Shown in pieces: positions 34,228-44,348 of a stretch of 64,000 bases of DNA (within the stretch, counting starts at the first letter, position 1; each line of letters starts with the position of its first letter). A program made the translations under genes and the position numbers. The stretch comes from Streptomyces armeniacus (GTDB lineage Bacteria; Actinomycetota; Actinomycetes; Streptomycetales; Streptomycetaceae). The DNA lies in NCBI RefSeq assembly GCF_003355155.1, contig NZ_CP031320.1, positions 3,463,367-3,527,366 on the forward strand, written 5' to 3'. The notes under the pieces are model-generated. The model was not told the origin of the DNA. It worked only from the letters and a program-made list of their open reading frames with translations, and made no database searches.

Positions 34228-34305
34228 CGTGCTCCGCCGCTTCTCTGCTCTCGTCGCTCTCGGTCCTGCTTCCGCGCCCCCGCGCGCGCTGTCCGCCTGC
34301 GCCGG

Positions 34306-35628
34306 TCAGCCGGCCCCGGCCGCCGCGCACACCGCCGCGCAGATACGCGCCACATCCTCGTCGCCGGTCACGTACGGCGGCATCGTGTACACCAGATCGC
34401 GGAACGGCCGCAGCCACACGCCCTCGCGTGCCGCCGCCCGCCCGGCCGCGGCCATGTCCGCCGGGTGGTCCAGCTGGACGACGCCGATCGCGCCCAGCAC
34501 CCGTACGTCCACCACGCCCGGCACGTCCGCTGCCGCCGCCAGGCCCTCGCGCAGCCCGGACTCGACGCGCTTCACCTCGCCCGCCCAGTCCTGCTCCAGC
34601 AGCAGCCCGATCGACGCGTCCGCGACGGCGCAGGCGAGCGGGTTGCCCATGAACGTCGGCCCGTGCGCCAGCACCGGCACCTCGCCCGACGAGATCCCGC
34701 GGGCCACGCGCGGCGTGCAGAGCGTCGCGGCCAGCGTCATCGTCCCGCCGGTCAGCGCCTTGCCGAGGCACAGCACGTCGGGCGTGACGCCCGCGTGCCC
34801 GGCGGCGAACAGGGCACCCGTACGCCCGAATCCGGTGGCGATCTCGTCCAGGACGAGCAGCACGCCGTGCTCGTCGCACGCCTCGCGCAGCACCCGCAGA
34901 TAGGCGGGGGAGTGGAAGCGCATGCCGCCCGCACCCTGCACCACGGGTTCGACGATCACGGCGGCGAGCTCGTCGGCGTGCCGCCCGATCAGCTCCCGCA
35001 GGTGCGCCGCGTACGCGGGGTCCGGCCCGGCGTCGAAGCCCGCGGGCGGCGCGTCGGCGAAGATCTGCCGCGGCAGTACCCCGGACCACAGGTGGTGCAT
35101 CCCGCCGTCCGGATCGCACACGGACATCGGGTTCCAGGTGTCGCCGTGGTAGCCGCCGCGCCAGGTGAGGAGCCGCTGCTTGCGCGTGTTCCCCACGGAA
35201 CGCCAGTACTGCAGGCACATCTTGACCGCGACCTCGACCGACACCGAACCGGAGTCCGCGAGGAAGACGTGCTCCAGCCCCTCGGGGGTGATGTCGACGA
35301 GGCGCTTGGCGAGCCGTACGGCGGGCTCGTGCGTGAGCCCGCCGAACATCACGTGGCTCATCCGCCCCAGCTGCTCCACCGCCGCGTCGTGCAGCACCGG
35401 GTGGCCGTAGCCGTGGATGGCGGACCACCACGAGGACATGCCGTCGACCAACTCGTCCCGGCCCTCGACCGGTTCGGCCAGCCGCAGCCGTACCCCGGCC
35501 GCCGACTCGACCAGCAGCGGTGCCTCCCGCCCGGGCATCGGCCCGTACGGGTGCCACACGTGCCGCCGGTCGAGCGCGAGCAGTTCGGCTGCCGCCCCCG
35601 GCCCGGGCATGGGCGCCGGCTCAGGCAT
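34306..35628 (-). CDS. bioA: Adenosylmethionine-8-amino-7-oxononanoate aminotransferase
   Basis: 440 residues. A PLP enzyme that uses S-adenosylmethionine as amino donor to make 7,8-diaminopelargonate. Motifs: [11 protein letters not shown] near the start, [51 protein letters not shown], and the PLP lysine in [13 protein letters not shown] 35628 overlaps the bioB stop by 8 bp, indicating translational coupling. Confidence 0.96.
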   Translation of the reverse strand: MPEPAPMPGPGAAAELLALDRRHVWHPYGPMPGREAPLLVESAAGVRLRLAEPVEGRDELVDGMSSWWSAIHGYGHPVLHDAAVEQLGRMSHVMFGGLTHEPAVRLAKRLVDITPEGLEHVFLADSGSVSVEVAVKMCLQYWRSVGNTRKQRLLTWRGGYHGDTWNPMSVCDPDGGMHHLWSGVLPRQIFADAPPAGFDAGPDPAYAAHLRELIGRHADELAAVIVEPVVQGAGGMRFHSPAYLRVLREACDEHGVLLVLDEIATGFGRTGALFAAGHAGVTPDVLCLGKALTGGTMTLAATLCTPRVARGISSGEVPVLAHGPTFMGNPLACAVADASIGLLLEQDWAGEVKRVESGLREGLAAAADVPGVVDVRVLGAIGVVQLDHPADMAAAGRAAAREGVWLRPFRDLVYTMPPYVTGDEDVARICAAVCAAAGAG

Positions 35629-36685
35629 TGGGCGGCAGCTCCGTGCCCGCGCCGCGCCTGCGCACACTGACCAGTTCGTCGACCCGGTGCTCCGGCAGGG
35701 TGGTCGTGTCGGTGCCCTCGACCACGAAACCCGCGTCCGCGATCATGTCGAGGTCCGCCTTGCCCTCCTGGCCCTCACTGGTCAGGTAGTCGCCCAGGAA
35801 GATCGAGTTGGCCAGGTGCAGGGCCAGCGGCTGCATCGACCGCAGCTGTACCTCGCGGCCGGCCGCGAGCCGTACCTCCGCGTCCGGGCACACGAACCGC
35901 ACCATCGCCAGGATGCGCAGGCAGCGCTGCGGGGTGAGGTTCCACTCGTCGGCCAGCGGCGTGCCCTCGAACGGGATCAGGAAGTTGACGGGCACCGAAT
36001 CCGGGTCCAGGTCCCGCAGCGCGAAGGCGACATCGACGAGGTCGGCGTCCGACTCGCCCATGCCCGCGATGAGTCCGGAGCACGCCGACAGCCCCGACTG
36101 CTTCGCCTCCCGCACCGTGTCCACCCGGTCCGAGAAGTCGTGTGTGGTGCAGATGTCCCCGTACGTCGCCTCGGAGGTGTTGAGGTTGTGGTTGTACGCG
36201 TCGGCGCCCGCCGAGCGCAGCCGCTCGGCCTGGCCGTCGGAGAGGAACCCGAGGCAGGCGCACACCTCGACGCCCTCGTTCGCCTCCTTGACGGCCGCGA
36301 TGGTCTCCGACACCCGTTCCACGTCCCGGTCGGTCGGGCCGCGGCCGCTGGCCACCAGGCAGACGCGCTTCGCGCCGCCCGCCACACCGGCCTTGGCCGC
36401 GACGGCGGCCTCCTCCGGCTTCAGCCAGGTGTACTTGAGGATCTCCGCCTTGGAGCCCAGCCGTTGAGAGCAGTACGAGCAGTCCTCCGGGCACAGCCCG
36501 GACTTGAGGTTGACCAGATAGTTGAGCTTCACACGCCGCCCGAACCACCGGCGGCGCACCTTCCCGGCCGCGGCCACCACGTCGAGCAGTTCGTCGTCGG
36601 ACGTCGCCAGTACGGCGAGCGCCTCCTCCCGCGTCGGCGATTCGCCCCGCAGCCCCTTGTCCACCAGTGCGTTCAGCAGGTCCAT
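35621..36685 (-). CDS. bioB: Biotin synthase
   Basis: 354 residues. A radical-SAM enzyme that inserts sulfur into dethiobiotin. The 4Fe-4S cysteines are C65, C69 and C72 (CPEDCSYC). The 2Fe-2S site ligands are in the later conserved strands ([40 protein letters not shown]). Also seen is [15 protein letters not shown]. First gene of bioB-bioA-bioD; it is divergent from bioF across 241 bp. Confidence 0.97.
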   Translation of the reverse strand: MDLLNALVDKGLRGESPTREEALAVLATSDDELLDVVAAAGKVRRRWFGRRVKLNYLVNLKSGLCPEDCSYCSQRLGSKAEILKYTWLKPEEAAVAAKAGVAGGAKRVCLVASGRGPTDRDVERVSETIAAVKEANEGVEVCACLGFLSDGQAERLRSAGADAYNHNLNTSEATYGDICTTHDFSDRVDTVREAKQSGLSACSGLIAGMGESDADLVDVAFALRDLDPDSVPVNFLIPFEGTPLADEWNLTPQRCLRILAMVRFVCPDAEVRLAAGREVQLRSMQPLALHLANSIFLGDYLTSEGQEGKADLDMIADAGFVVEGTDTTTLPEHRVDELVSVRRRGAGTELPPNA

Positions 36686-36752
36686 GGCGGAGATACTCGC
36701 TTACCACGGCGGTCCCGGCAAAGGAGGGAACCAACAAGATCGGTTGATTCGT

Positions 36753-36770
36753 GTGTGGGTATTGCCACAC
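36753..36770. promoter_or_regulatory. Inverted repeat between bioB and bioF
   Basis: GTGTGG-GTATTG-CCACAC has perfect 6-bp arms around 6 bp. It lies in the shared bioB/bioF promoter region, 68 bp from bioB and 157 bp from bioF. On the bioB strand it covers a plausible -10 region preceded by TTGAGG. It is a candidate biotin operator; no known consensus was matched. Confidence 0.45.
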
Positions 36771-36926
36771 CCTGTCCGGCCTCAAGCGGGGCTACCTTCT
36801 ATCGACTGCCGACAAACCGGGGCCCCTTCCCCGGCCGTTCCCCGACCGTACGCCGCCCGGGCCCCCGCCCGGGTCCGCCCGCCGCCCGTGCCCACCGACC
36901 GTCCGCGACCGAGGGACCGCCCACCC

Positions 36927-38081
36927 ATGTCCGTACCGCCCAGGGACCCGTTCGGCTGGCTCGACGACGCCGCCGAACAGCGCCGCCGCGCCGGTCTCGC
37001 CCGTACGCTGCGCCCGCGCCCGGCCGACTCCCCGCTGCTGGACCTCGCGGGCAACGACTACCTCGGGCTCAGCCGGCACCCCGGGGTGACCGGCGCCGCG
37101 GCGGCCGCCGCGCGCCGCTGGGGCGCCGGGTCGACCGGCTCGCGGCTGGTCACCGGCTCGACCGCGCTGCACGCCGAACTGGAGGAGGCGCTCGCCGAGT
37201 TCTGCGGCTTCGAGGCCGCCCTCGTGCTGTCCTCCGGTTACGCCGCGAACCTCGCCGCCGTCACCGCCCTCACCGCGCCCGGGACGCTGCTGGTGTCCGA
37301 CGCGGCCAACCACGCCTCGCTGATCGACGGCTGCCGTCTCTCCCGCGCGGACACCGCCGTCGTACCGCACGCCGACACCGACGCCGTACGCAAGGCGCTC
37401 GACGCGCACGACAGGCGCGCGGTCGCCGTCAGCGACTCGGTGTTCTCCGTCGACGGCGACGCCGCCCCGCTGCCTGCCCTCGCCGCCGCCTGCCGCGAAC
37501 ACGGCGCCGCGCTGCTCGTGGACGACGCGCACGGACTCGGCGTACTGGGCGACGGCGGGCGCGGCGGCCCGTACGCGGCCGGGCTGGCAGGCGCGTACGA
37601 CACCGTGGTCACCGTCACCCTCTCCAAGTCGCTGGGCAGCCAGGGCGGCGCGGTCCTCGGCCCGCGCCGCGTCATCGAGCACCTGCTCAACACCGCCCGC
37701 ACGTTCATCTTCGACACCGGCCTCGCGCCCGCCGCCACCGGCGCCGCCCTCGCCGCGCTGCGCCTGCTGCGCGGTGAGCCGGACCGCCCGGACCGGGTGC
37801 GGGGCGTCGCCGCGGAGCTGCACCGCCGCCTCACCGGCGCCGGGCTCACCGCGCGCGCACCGGACGCGGCGGTCGTCTCCGTACGCGCCCCGTCGCCCGA
37901 GGCGGCGGTCCGGTGGGCGGCGGACCTCCGTACGGAAGGCATCGCGGTCGGCTGCTTCCGGCCGCCGTCCGTGCCGGACGGCGTGTCCCGGCTGCGGCTC
38001 ACCGCACGCGCCGACCTGGACGCGGAGCAGGTGGGGCGGGCCGTCGAGGCGGTGATCCGTACGGCGCCGCGGGGCGCCTGA
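36927..38081 (+). CDS. bioF: 8-amino-7-oxononanoate synthase
   Basis: 384 residues. A PLP enzyme of the alpha-oxoamine synthase family: pimeloyl-thioester + alanine to 8-amino-7-oxononanoate. Visible are LDLAGNDYLGLSRHP, GAGSTGSRLVTGSTALHAELE, LVDDAHGLGVLG and the PLP lysine in VTVTLSKSLGSQGG. ATG 36927 was chosen by family start. With the divergent bioBAD it completes late biotin synthesis; bioC, bioH and a pimeloyl source are not in the window. Confidence 0.95.
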   Translation: MSVPPRDPFGWLDDAAEQRRRAGLARTLRPRPADSPLLDLAGNDYLGLSRHPGVTGAAAAAARRWGAGSTGSRLVTGSTALHAELEEALAEFCGFEAALVLSSGYAANLAAVTALTAPGTLLVSDAANHASLIDGCRLSRADTAVVPHADTDAVRKALDAHDRRAVAVSDSVFSVDGDAAPLPALAAACREHGAALLVDDAHGLGVLGDGGRGGPYAAGLAGAYDTVVTVTLSKSLGSQGGAVLGPRRVIEHLLNTARTFIFDTGLAPAATGAALAALRLLRGEPDRPDRVRGVAAELHRRLTGAGLTARAPDAAVVSVRAPSPEAAVRWAADLRTEGIAVGCFRPPSVPDGVSRLRLTARADLDAEQVGRAVEAVIRTAPRGA

Positions 38082-38142
38082 GCAGCGGCGGAGGCCGTAC
38101 GGCGCACCGGCCGCCGTACGCCTGCCCGCGCGGCCGTGTGGG

Positions 38143-38658
38143 TCAGGGCACCGGGCCGCGCGGGCTGCGCTGCCGCCCCTCGTCGGGCGTGTGCCGCCTG
38201 CGCAGCCCGAGCCGCAGCGTCCACGGCAGCACGGCCCACAGCCCGGCGCACACCAGCAGCGCGAGCGCGCCCGTCACCGCCCCGGCGGCGCGGCCCAGCA
38301 CCACGTCCACCACGAGCGTCACCGCGCCCGTCAGCGCCAGCGCCAGCACGGCCAGGCCGCACGCGGCCAGCCGCGACGACACGTCCACGATGAGCCGCTT
38401 GGCGCCGCGCCGGAACAGCGCGCGGTGCAGCGCGGCGGGCGCGGTGAAGAGGACGGCCGCGAGGACGGACAGCAGGAGGGTCGCGATGTACGTTCCCCGC
38501 TGGTACGAGTCCAGGTCCGGGAAGCGCTCCGTGAAGGCGAGCGTGAGCAGGAACGCGAAGAGGATCTGCACCCCGGTCTGCGTCACCCGCAGCTCCTGCA
38601 GCAGCTCCACGAAGTTGCGGTCGGCCCGCTCGTACGACGTCTCCCTGCGCGCATCCAT
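38143..38658 (-). CDS. DUF6328-family membrane protein
   Basis: 171 residues with four predicted transmembrane helices (e.g. GVQILFAFLLTLAFTERF; TYIATLLLSVLAAVLFTAPA; AACGLAVLALALTGAVTLVV; VTGALALLVCAGLWAVLPW). The leading RNFVELLQELRVTQTGVQILFAFLL matches the streptomycete DUF6328 family. Function unknown. ATG 38658 is chosen over a longer frame. Convergent with bioF. Confidence 0.85.
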   Translation of the reverse strand: MDARRETSYERADRNFVELLQELRVTQTGVQILFAFLLTLAFTERFPDLDSYQRGTYIATLLLSVLAAVLFTAPAALHRALFRRGAKRLIVDVSSRLAACGLAVLALALTGAVTLVVDVVLGRAAGAVTGALALLVCAGLWAVLPWTLRLGLRRRHTPDEGRQRSPRGPVP

Positions 38659-38689
38659 GCCGGTCGTGTAGCCCCGGCGCGGGGCTTCA

Positions 38690-38769
38690 GTCCTGAGGCG
38701 CCCTGTCACCTCGTACGGTGCGCCCGTACGGCCGTACGCCCGTACGCCCCGCCTCGGTCCGTACGCGGC
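38690..38769. repeat. CGTACG cluster between minus-strand genes
   Basis: Five CGTACG palindromes lie within about 75 bp (TCGTACGGTGCGCCCGTACGG, then CCGTACGCCCGTACGCC, then TCCGTACGCG). No ORF or promoter is obvious. Confidence 0.7.
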
Positions 38770-39078
38770 TCAGTCCGGCCGCTCCGGCGGGAGCGTCACC
38801 CGGGACGCGCGGCGCTCCCCGTCCAGCACCCGCAGTGCGCGGGCCAGCACGTCCGCGTGCACCTCGCGCTCCCCGCGCTCGTGCATCACGGCCAGCGCGT
38901 CCCGCAGCGCGGCGGCGCGCCCGACGAGTGCCTGCGCCGCGCGCAGCCCGCCGTACGTGTCACGGGCGCGCGCCGGGTTGATCCGGCCGAGCAGGTCGAG
39001 GACCTCCAGATAGCTGTCGACGAGCTGCCCCTCGGCGCGGGTCAGCGCGGGCAGCGGCGGCAGCTCCGGCGGGAGCAC
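38770..39078 (-). CDS. Small helical protein downstream of clpP
   Basis: 102 residues, no recognised domain. It is mostly helical (GQLVDSYLEVLDLLGRI; ALVGRAAALRDALAVMHERG). A GTG at 39078 starts 4 bp after the clpP stop, so it is almost certainly translated from the clpP transcript. It could be an adaptor or partner of this ClpP, but that is inference from position only. Confidence 0.65.
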   Translation of the reverse strand: MLPPELPPLPALTRAEGQLVDSYLEVLDLLGRINPARARDTYGGLRAAQALVGRAAALRDALAVMHERGEREVHADVLARALRVLDGERRASRVTLPPERPD

Positions 39079-39082
39079 GGGC

Positions 39083-39739
39083 TCACCCGGCCAGGCGTTC
39101 GGCGGCGGACCGCTTGCGGGAGATGGTGATCCGGTCGATCAGGCCGTACTCCTTCGCGGCCTCCGCGTCGAGGATCTTGTCCCGTTCGATGTCGGCGCGG
39201 ATCCGCTCCACCGGCTGGCCCGTGTGCCTGGCGTACATCTCCTCCATCAGCTCCCGGGTCCGCAGCATCTCCCTGGCCTGGATCTCCAGGTCGTCCGCCT
39301 GCCCCTGGATGGGCTCGGAGAACGCGGGCTGGTGCATCAGGACGCGTGCGCCCGGCAGCGCCAGCCGCTTGCCGGGGGTGCCGGCCGCCAGCAGCAGCGA
39401 GGCGGCGGAGGCGGCCTGGCCCATGCAGACGGTCTCGATGTCGCAGGTGACGAACGACATCGTGTCGTAGATGGCCGTCATGGCGGTGAACGAGCCGCCG
39501 GGGGAGTTGATGTAGACGGAGATGTCCTGGTCGGGCGCGGCGTGTTCGAGGTGCATGAGCTGCGCCATCACGTCGTTGGCGGACGTGTCGTCGATCTGCG
39601 TGCCGAGGAAGATGATCCGCTCGGCGAGGAGCTTGGAGTACGGGTCCATCGTCCGGCTCCCGGAGCTCGTGCGCTCGGTGAACTCGGGCAGGACGTAGCG
39701 GGCGGTGATCCCGGTGCCGGACGTGCGGGGTCGTTCCAT
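39083..39739 (-). CDS. clpP: ATP-dependent Clp protease proteolytic subunit
   Basis: 218 residues. The serine protease triad is complete: S111 (MGQAASAAS), H136 (RVLMHQP) and D187 (IERDKIL). [18 protein letters not shown] is the oxyanion-strand region. Streptomycetes carry several clpP genes; this one stands alone without a clpX or tandem clpP partner, so it is probably one of the accessory copies. ATG 39739 has GAGAGG upstream. It is divergent from a YefM-like antitoxin and followed by a small co-transcribed gene. Confidence 0.94.
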   Translation of the reverse strand: MERPRTSGTGITARYVLPEFTERTSSGSRTMDPYSKLLAERIIFLGTQIDDTSANDVMAQLMHLEHAAPDQDISVYINSPGGSFTAMTAIYDTMSFVTCDIETVCMGQAASAASLLLAAGTPGKRLALPGARVLMHQPAFSEPIQGQADDLEIQAREMLRTRELMEEMYARHTGQPVERIRADIERDKILDAEAAKEYGLIDRITISRKRSAAERLAG

Positions 39740-39787
39740 GGCCACACCTCTCGTAGAGCCGACAGCGCTCTCTGTGCTCTGTCAAAA

Positions 39788-39804
39788 ATGTACAGGACGT
39801 ACAT
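39788..39804. promoter_or_regulatory. TGTACA-type palindrome between clpP and the antitoxin gene
   Basis: ATGTAC-AGGAC-GTACAT has perfect 6-bp arms and contains the TGTACA core (39789-39794) known from YefM-YoeB operators. It lies 18 bp before the antitoxin ATG and 48 bp from the clpP ATG, so one repressor could control both directions. Confidence 0.65.
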
Positions 39805-39822
39805 GACGTTATGCTGGGGAGC

Positions 39823-40125
39823 ATGGCCTACGAGATTCCGGTGACGCAAGCCCGCGCAGACCTCGCCGAGTTGATCAACCGCGTCGTATACGGCGGTGAG
39901 AGGGTCGTGGTGACACGTCACGGCAAGCCCCTGGTGGCCCTCGTATCGGCCGCTGACCTGGAACGACTGGAAGCGCTCAGCGAGGCGGAGCAGGACGGGG
40001 TGATCAGCACCGTCTCCTCCGTCCGCGACCTGCCGTCCGCTGCCGGCGAACGGCGCCGCTTCGGCATCGCCGCGGAGCACCGCGGCCCGGACACCGGCAG
40101 CCGGCGGCCGGGCGGGCGGGACTGA
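39823..40125 (+). CDS. Phd/YefM-family antitoxin, orphan
   Basis: 100 residues. The N-terminal Phd/YefM DNA-binding fold is clear (YEIPVTQARADLAELINRV, then GGERVVVTRHGKPLVALVSAADLERLE). The C-terminal tail is long and ends with a Gly/Arg-rich segment partly created by a 23-bp DNA repeat. No YoeB, Doc or other toxin gene follows. It is likely a transcriptional regulator of itself and perhaps of the divergent clpP. ATG 39823 has GGGGA upstream. Confidence 0.88.
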   Translation: MAYEIPVTQARADLAELINRVVYGGERVVVTRHGKPLVALVSAADLERLEALSEAEQDGVISTVSSVRDLPSAAGERRRFGIAAEHRGPDTGSRRPGGRD

Positions 40126-40153
40126 CGCAGCCGGGCGGGCGGGACTGACGCAG
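40108..40153 (+). repeat. 23-bp tandem duplication including the antitoxin stop codon
   Basis: CCGGGCGGGCGGGACTGACGCAG occurs at 40108-40130 and 40131-40153, head to tail with no gap. The antitoxin TGA (40123-40125) lies in the first copy; the second copy carries a duplicate stop. Confidence 0.85.
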
Positions 40154-40215
40154 CGGGTCGGCGTACCGGTGCCGCGCGCCTTGCGCGCTGTGCGCGCCGT
40201 ACGGGCCGGGGAACG

Positions 40216-40254
40216 CCGTACGGCCCGCACGCGTGCTGCGTGCGGGCCGTACGG
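40216..40254. terminator. Strong bidirectional hairpin
   Basis: A perfect 17-bp stem (40216-40232 pairing with 40238-40254) closes on a 5-nt GTGCT loop. It stands between the convergent antitoxin and M28 peptidase genes, and is the longest perfect hairpin I found in the window. It has no T-run but is symmetric, so it can stop transcription in both directions. Confidence 0.8.
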
Positions 40255-40343
40255 GGTGGTGCCTGCGCCGGGTGCCGTGCCGTGCCGGCCGCGTTCCGCT
40301 CAGGTGCGGTGCGGCGGGCGCGGCCCGGCGGGCGGCGCGGGTG

Positions 40344-41633
<1,290 letters not shown>

Positions 41634-43319
41634 TTGAACAGACGCACCTCCGTGCTCGCCACAGCGGGCACACTCGCGGCCGGAGCGCTCGTCGCCGGCC
41701 TGATAACCGTCCCGTCGGCCATGGCCGACGGGACCGCCTCCGAACAGCGCGCCGGCGCACCCCGGTCCGGCGCCGGAGCCGGCTCGGACGACGCCGAGGC
41801 ACGCGGCGTACGGCTCGCCGCCGCACGCGCCGCGGACAAGGGCGTCGACTGGAAGGACTGCCCCGCCGACTGGGGCTTCGACAAGCCCATCCAGTGCGGC
41901 CACGTCACCGTCCCCGTCGACTACGCGCGCCCCGAGGGCCGTACGATCGACATCGCCGTCAACCGCCACCGCAACACCGGCGGCGCCGACGAGCGGCAGG
42001 GCTCCCTCGTCTACAACCCCGGCGGCCCCGGCGGCTCCGGCATGCGCTTCCCCGCCCGCGTCACCACCAAGAACCCGCTGTGGACCAAGACGGCGAAGGC
42101 CTACGACTTCGTCGGCTTCGACCCGCGCGGCGTCGGCCACTCCGCGGCCATCTCCTGCATGGACCCGCAGGAGTTCGTCAAGGCGCCCAAGGCAGACCCC
42201 GTTCCGGACGACGAGTCGGACAAGCTCGCCCAGCGCAAGCTCGCCCGCGAGTACGCCGACGGGTGCGGCGAGCGCAGCGGCGACATGCTGCCGCACATGA
42301 CGACGCCCAACACCGCCCGCGACCTCGACGTCATCCGCGCCGCGCTGGGCGACCGCAAGCTCAACTACCTCGGCGTGTCGTACGGCACGTACCTCGGCGC
42401 CGTCTACGCCACCCTCTTCCCCGACCACGTGCGCCGCATGGTCGTCGACAGCGTGGTCAACCCCTCCCGGCAGAAGATCTGGTACGAGGCCAACCTCGAC
42501 CAGGACGTCGCCTTCGAGATGCGCTGGAACGACTGGAAGAAGTGGGTCGCCGAGAACGACGCCGCCTACGGCATCGGCGACACGCCCGAGAAGGTCCAGG
42601 CCCAGTGGGAGAAGCTGCGGGCCGCCGCGAAGAAGGAACCGCTCGGCGGCGTCGTCGGCCCCGCCGAACTCCTCGGCTTCTTCCAGAGCGCGCCGTACTA
42701 CGACAGCGCCTGGGCGCCCACCGCCGCCACCTGGTCCGCGTACCTCAAGGGCGACGAGAAGGCCCTGATCGACGCCGCCGCCCCGGACATGTCCGACACC
42801 GAGGGCAACAAGTCGGCCGAGAACGGCAACGCCGTCTACAACGCCGTCGAGTGCGCCGACGCCAAGTGGCCCACCAAGTGGTCCAAGTGGGACCGGGACA
42901 ACTCCCGGCTGCACGAGGACTATCCCTTCCTCACCTGGTCCAACGCCTGGATGAACCTGCCCTGCGCCACCTGGCCCGCGAAGCAGCAGCGGCCGCTCGA
43001 CGTCCGCACGGGCAAGGGCCTGCCGCCCGTCCTGCTGGTCCAGTCCGAGCGGGACGCGGCCACGCCGTACGCCGGAGCCGTCGAACTGCACAAGCGGCTC
43101 AAGGGCTCGCGCCTGATCACGGAGAAGGACGCCGGCTCGCACGGCGTCACCAGCCTGGAGAACGGCTGCGTCAACAAGCGCGTCGACGCGTACCTGCTGA
43201 GCGGCAAGACCGACAGCCGCGACGTGACGTGCGAGCCGCACGCGACACCGGAACCGGAGAAGTCCCCGGAGCGGACCACCCCGCGCAAGGCAACGGCGGA
43301 CCTGCCGCGACTCCCGTAA
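41634..43319 (+). CDS. Secreted tripeptidyl aminopeptidase-type alpha/beta hydrolase
   Basis: 561 residues. A signal peptide (RRTSVLATAGTLAAGALVAG) ends near PSAMADG. The catalytic domain has the oxyanion segment YNPGGPGGSGM, the nucleophile S249 in LGVSYGTYLG, the acid in LLVQSERDAATP and the histidine in DAGSHGVT, as in Streptomyces lividans Tap and mycelium-associated SlpD/E peptidases. A TAP-like C-terminal domain is present. I chose the TTG at 41634 because it directly precedes the signal peptide and has a strong GGGGGG site. It probably acts with the divergent M28 peptidase in peptide scavenging. Confidence 0.92.
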   Translation: MNRRTSVLATAGTLAAGALVAGLITVPSAMADGTASEQRAGAPRSGAGAGSDDAEARGVRLAAARAADKGVDWKDCPADWGFDKPIQCGHVTVPVDYARPEGRTIDIAVNRHRNTGGADERQGSLVYNPGGPGGSGMRFPARVTTKNPLWTKTAKAYDFVGFDPRGVGHSAAISCMDPQEFVKAPKADPVPDDESDKLAQRKLAREYADGCGERSGDMLPHMTTPNTARDLDVIRAALGDRKLNYLGVSYGTYLGAVYATLFPDHVRRMVVDSVVNPSRQKIWYEANLDQDVAFEMRWNDWKKWVAENDAAYGIGDTPEKVQAQWEKLRAAAKKEPLGGVVGPAELLGFFQSAPYYDSAWAPTAATWSAYLKGDEKALIDAAAPDMSDTEGNKSAENGNAVYNAVECADAKWPTKWSKWDRDNSRLHEDYPFLTWSNAWMNLPCATWPAKQQRPLDVRTGKGLPPVLLVQSERDAATPYAGAVELHKRLKGSRLITEKDAGSHGVTSLENGCVNKRVDAYLLSGKTDSRDVTCEPHATPEPEKSPERTTPRKATADLPRLP

Positions 43320-43464
43320 CACCGGGTAAGGAGCACCAGGCGGCCGGCGGGGCGCACGGACCTCCGTGCACCCCACCGGCCGCCGCACGCGCGTGGCCCT
43401 CAACGTGGCCGGAACACGGCGGTGTTGAGCGGCCGCGTCCGGGTGGTCTCCTCCAGCCGCCGGT

Positions 43465-43542
43465 CTCCCGCCCTGCTTCCCGCGGTGTTTCTCCCGCCCT
43501 ACTTCCCGCGGTGTTTCCCCCGCCCTACTTCCCGCCCTGTTT
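43465..43542. repeat. 26-bp tandem repeat at the 3' end of the acyltransferase gene
   Basis: Three head-to-tail 26-bp units (43465-43490, 43491-43516, 43517-43542) of the type CTCCCGCCCTACTTCCCGCG plus GTGTTT. The last unit encodes the GKQGGK C-terminus and stop codon of the minus-strand acyltransferase (stop at 43525); the others lie beyond it. The middle unit repeats the stop codon. Confidence 0.85.
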
Positions 43543-44232
43543 CCCCTCCCCGCGCGCCTGCGCCGCCGCCTTCGCGTCCGGGGCGTACAGGTCGACGTAC
43601 TCCTGGCCCGAGAGGCCCATGATCGCGTACATGATCTCGTCGGTCACCGCCCGCAGTGCCGTACGGTCCTCGTCCATGCCCTCGAACCGGGAGAAGTCCA
43701 GCGGTTCGCCAAAGCGGATCGTGACACGGCCCAGGCGGGGCATCTTCCGGCCGGGCGGCTGGAGTTCGAACGTGCCGACCATCGCGCACGGCACCACCGG
43801 CACGCCCGCCTTGAGCGCCATGGCGGCCACGCCGACCCGGCCCTTGTAGAGCCTGCCGTCGTGCGAGCGGGTGCCCTCCGGGTAGATGCCCAGCAGTTCG
43901 TCCTTCGCGAGCACCCCCAGCCCCTCCTCGATCGCGGCCTGCGCCGCGCCCCGGCCGGAGCGGTCCACCGGAATCTGCCCGGCGCTGCGGAAGAACGCGG
44001 CGGTGAGGCGGCCCTTCAGGCCGGGCCCGGTGAAGTACTCGGCCTTCGCCAGGAACGTGATGCGGCGCCGCAGCATCGCGGGCATCAGGAAGTGGTCGGA
44101 GAACGAGAGGTGGTTCCCCGCGACGATCGCCGCCCCCTCGTCCGGTATGTGCTCGAGCCCTTCGATGCGCGGCCGGAACAGCAGCCTCAGCAGCGGGCCC
44201 AGGAGCACGTACTTCAGCAGGTAGTAGAACAC
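43525..44232 (-). CDS. 1-acylglycerol-3-phosphate O-acyltransferase (PlsC family)
   Basis: 235 residues. The lysophosphatidic acid acyltransferase motifs are NHLSFSDHF (H-X4-D), the substrate-binding GIYPEGTRSHDG and VPVVPCAM. It acylates lysophosphatidate in the membrane phospholipid pathway. The GTG at 44232 gives MFYYLLKYVLLGPLLRLLF, matching homologues, and is preceded by GGGGGAAGG; an in-frame TTG at 44271 lacks a ribosome site. The 3' end lies in a 26-bp tandem repeat. Confidence 0.93.
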   Translation of the reverse strand: MFYYLLKYVLLGPLLRLLFRPRIEGLEHIPDEGAAIVAGNHLSFSDHFLMPAMLRRRITFLAKAEYFTGPGLKGRLTAAFFRSAGQIPVDRSGRGAAQAAIEEGLGVLAKDELLGIYPEGTRSHDGRLYKGRVGVAAMALKAGVPVVPCAMVGTFELQPPGRKMPRLGRVTIRFGEPLDFSRFEGMDEDRTALRAVTDEIMYAIMGLSGQEYVDLYAPDAKAAAQARGEGKQGGK

Positions 44233-44348
44233 GCGGCAGGCCTTCCCCCATCGGTCACGGTGTCGCCGCAATGTACTTGCCGATCACCGCGCGGGCGAGT
44301 GCGGGGACCTCTTCCGCGCGTCCCGCCTCGGCGCGCGGGCGTCGGCAC

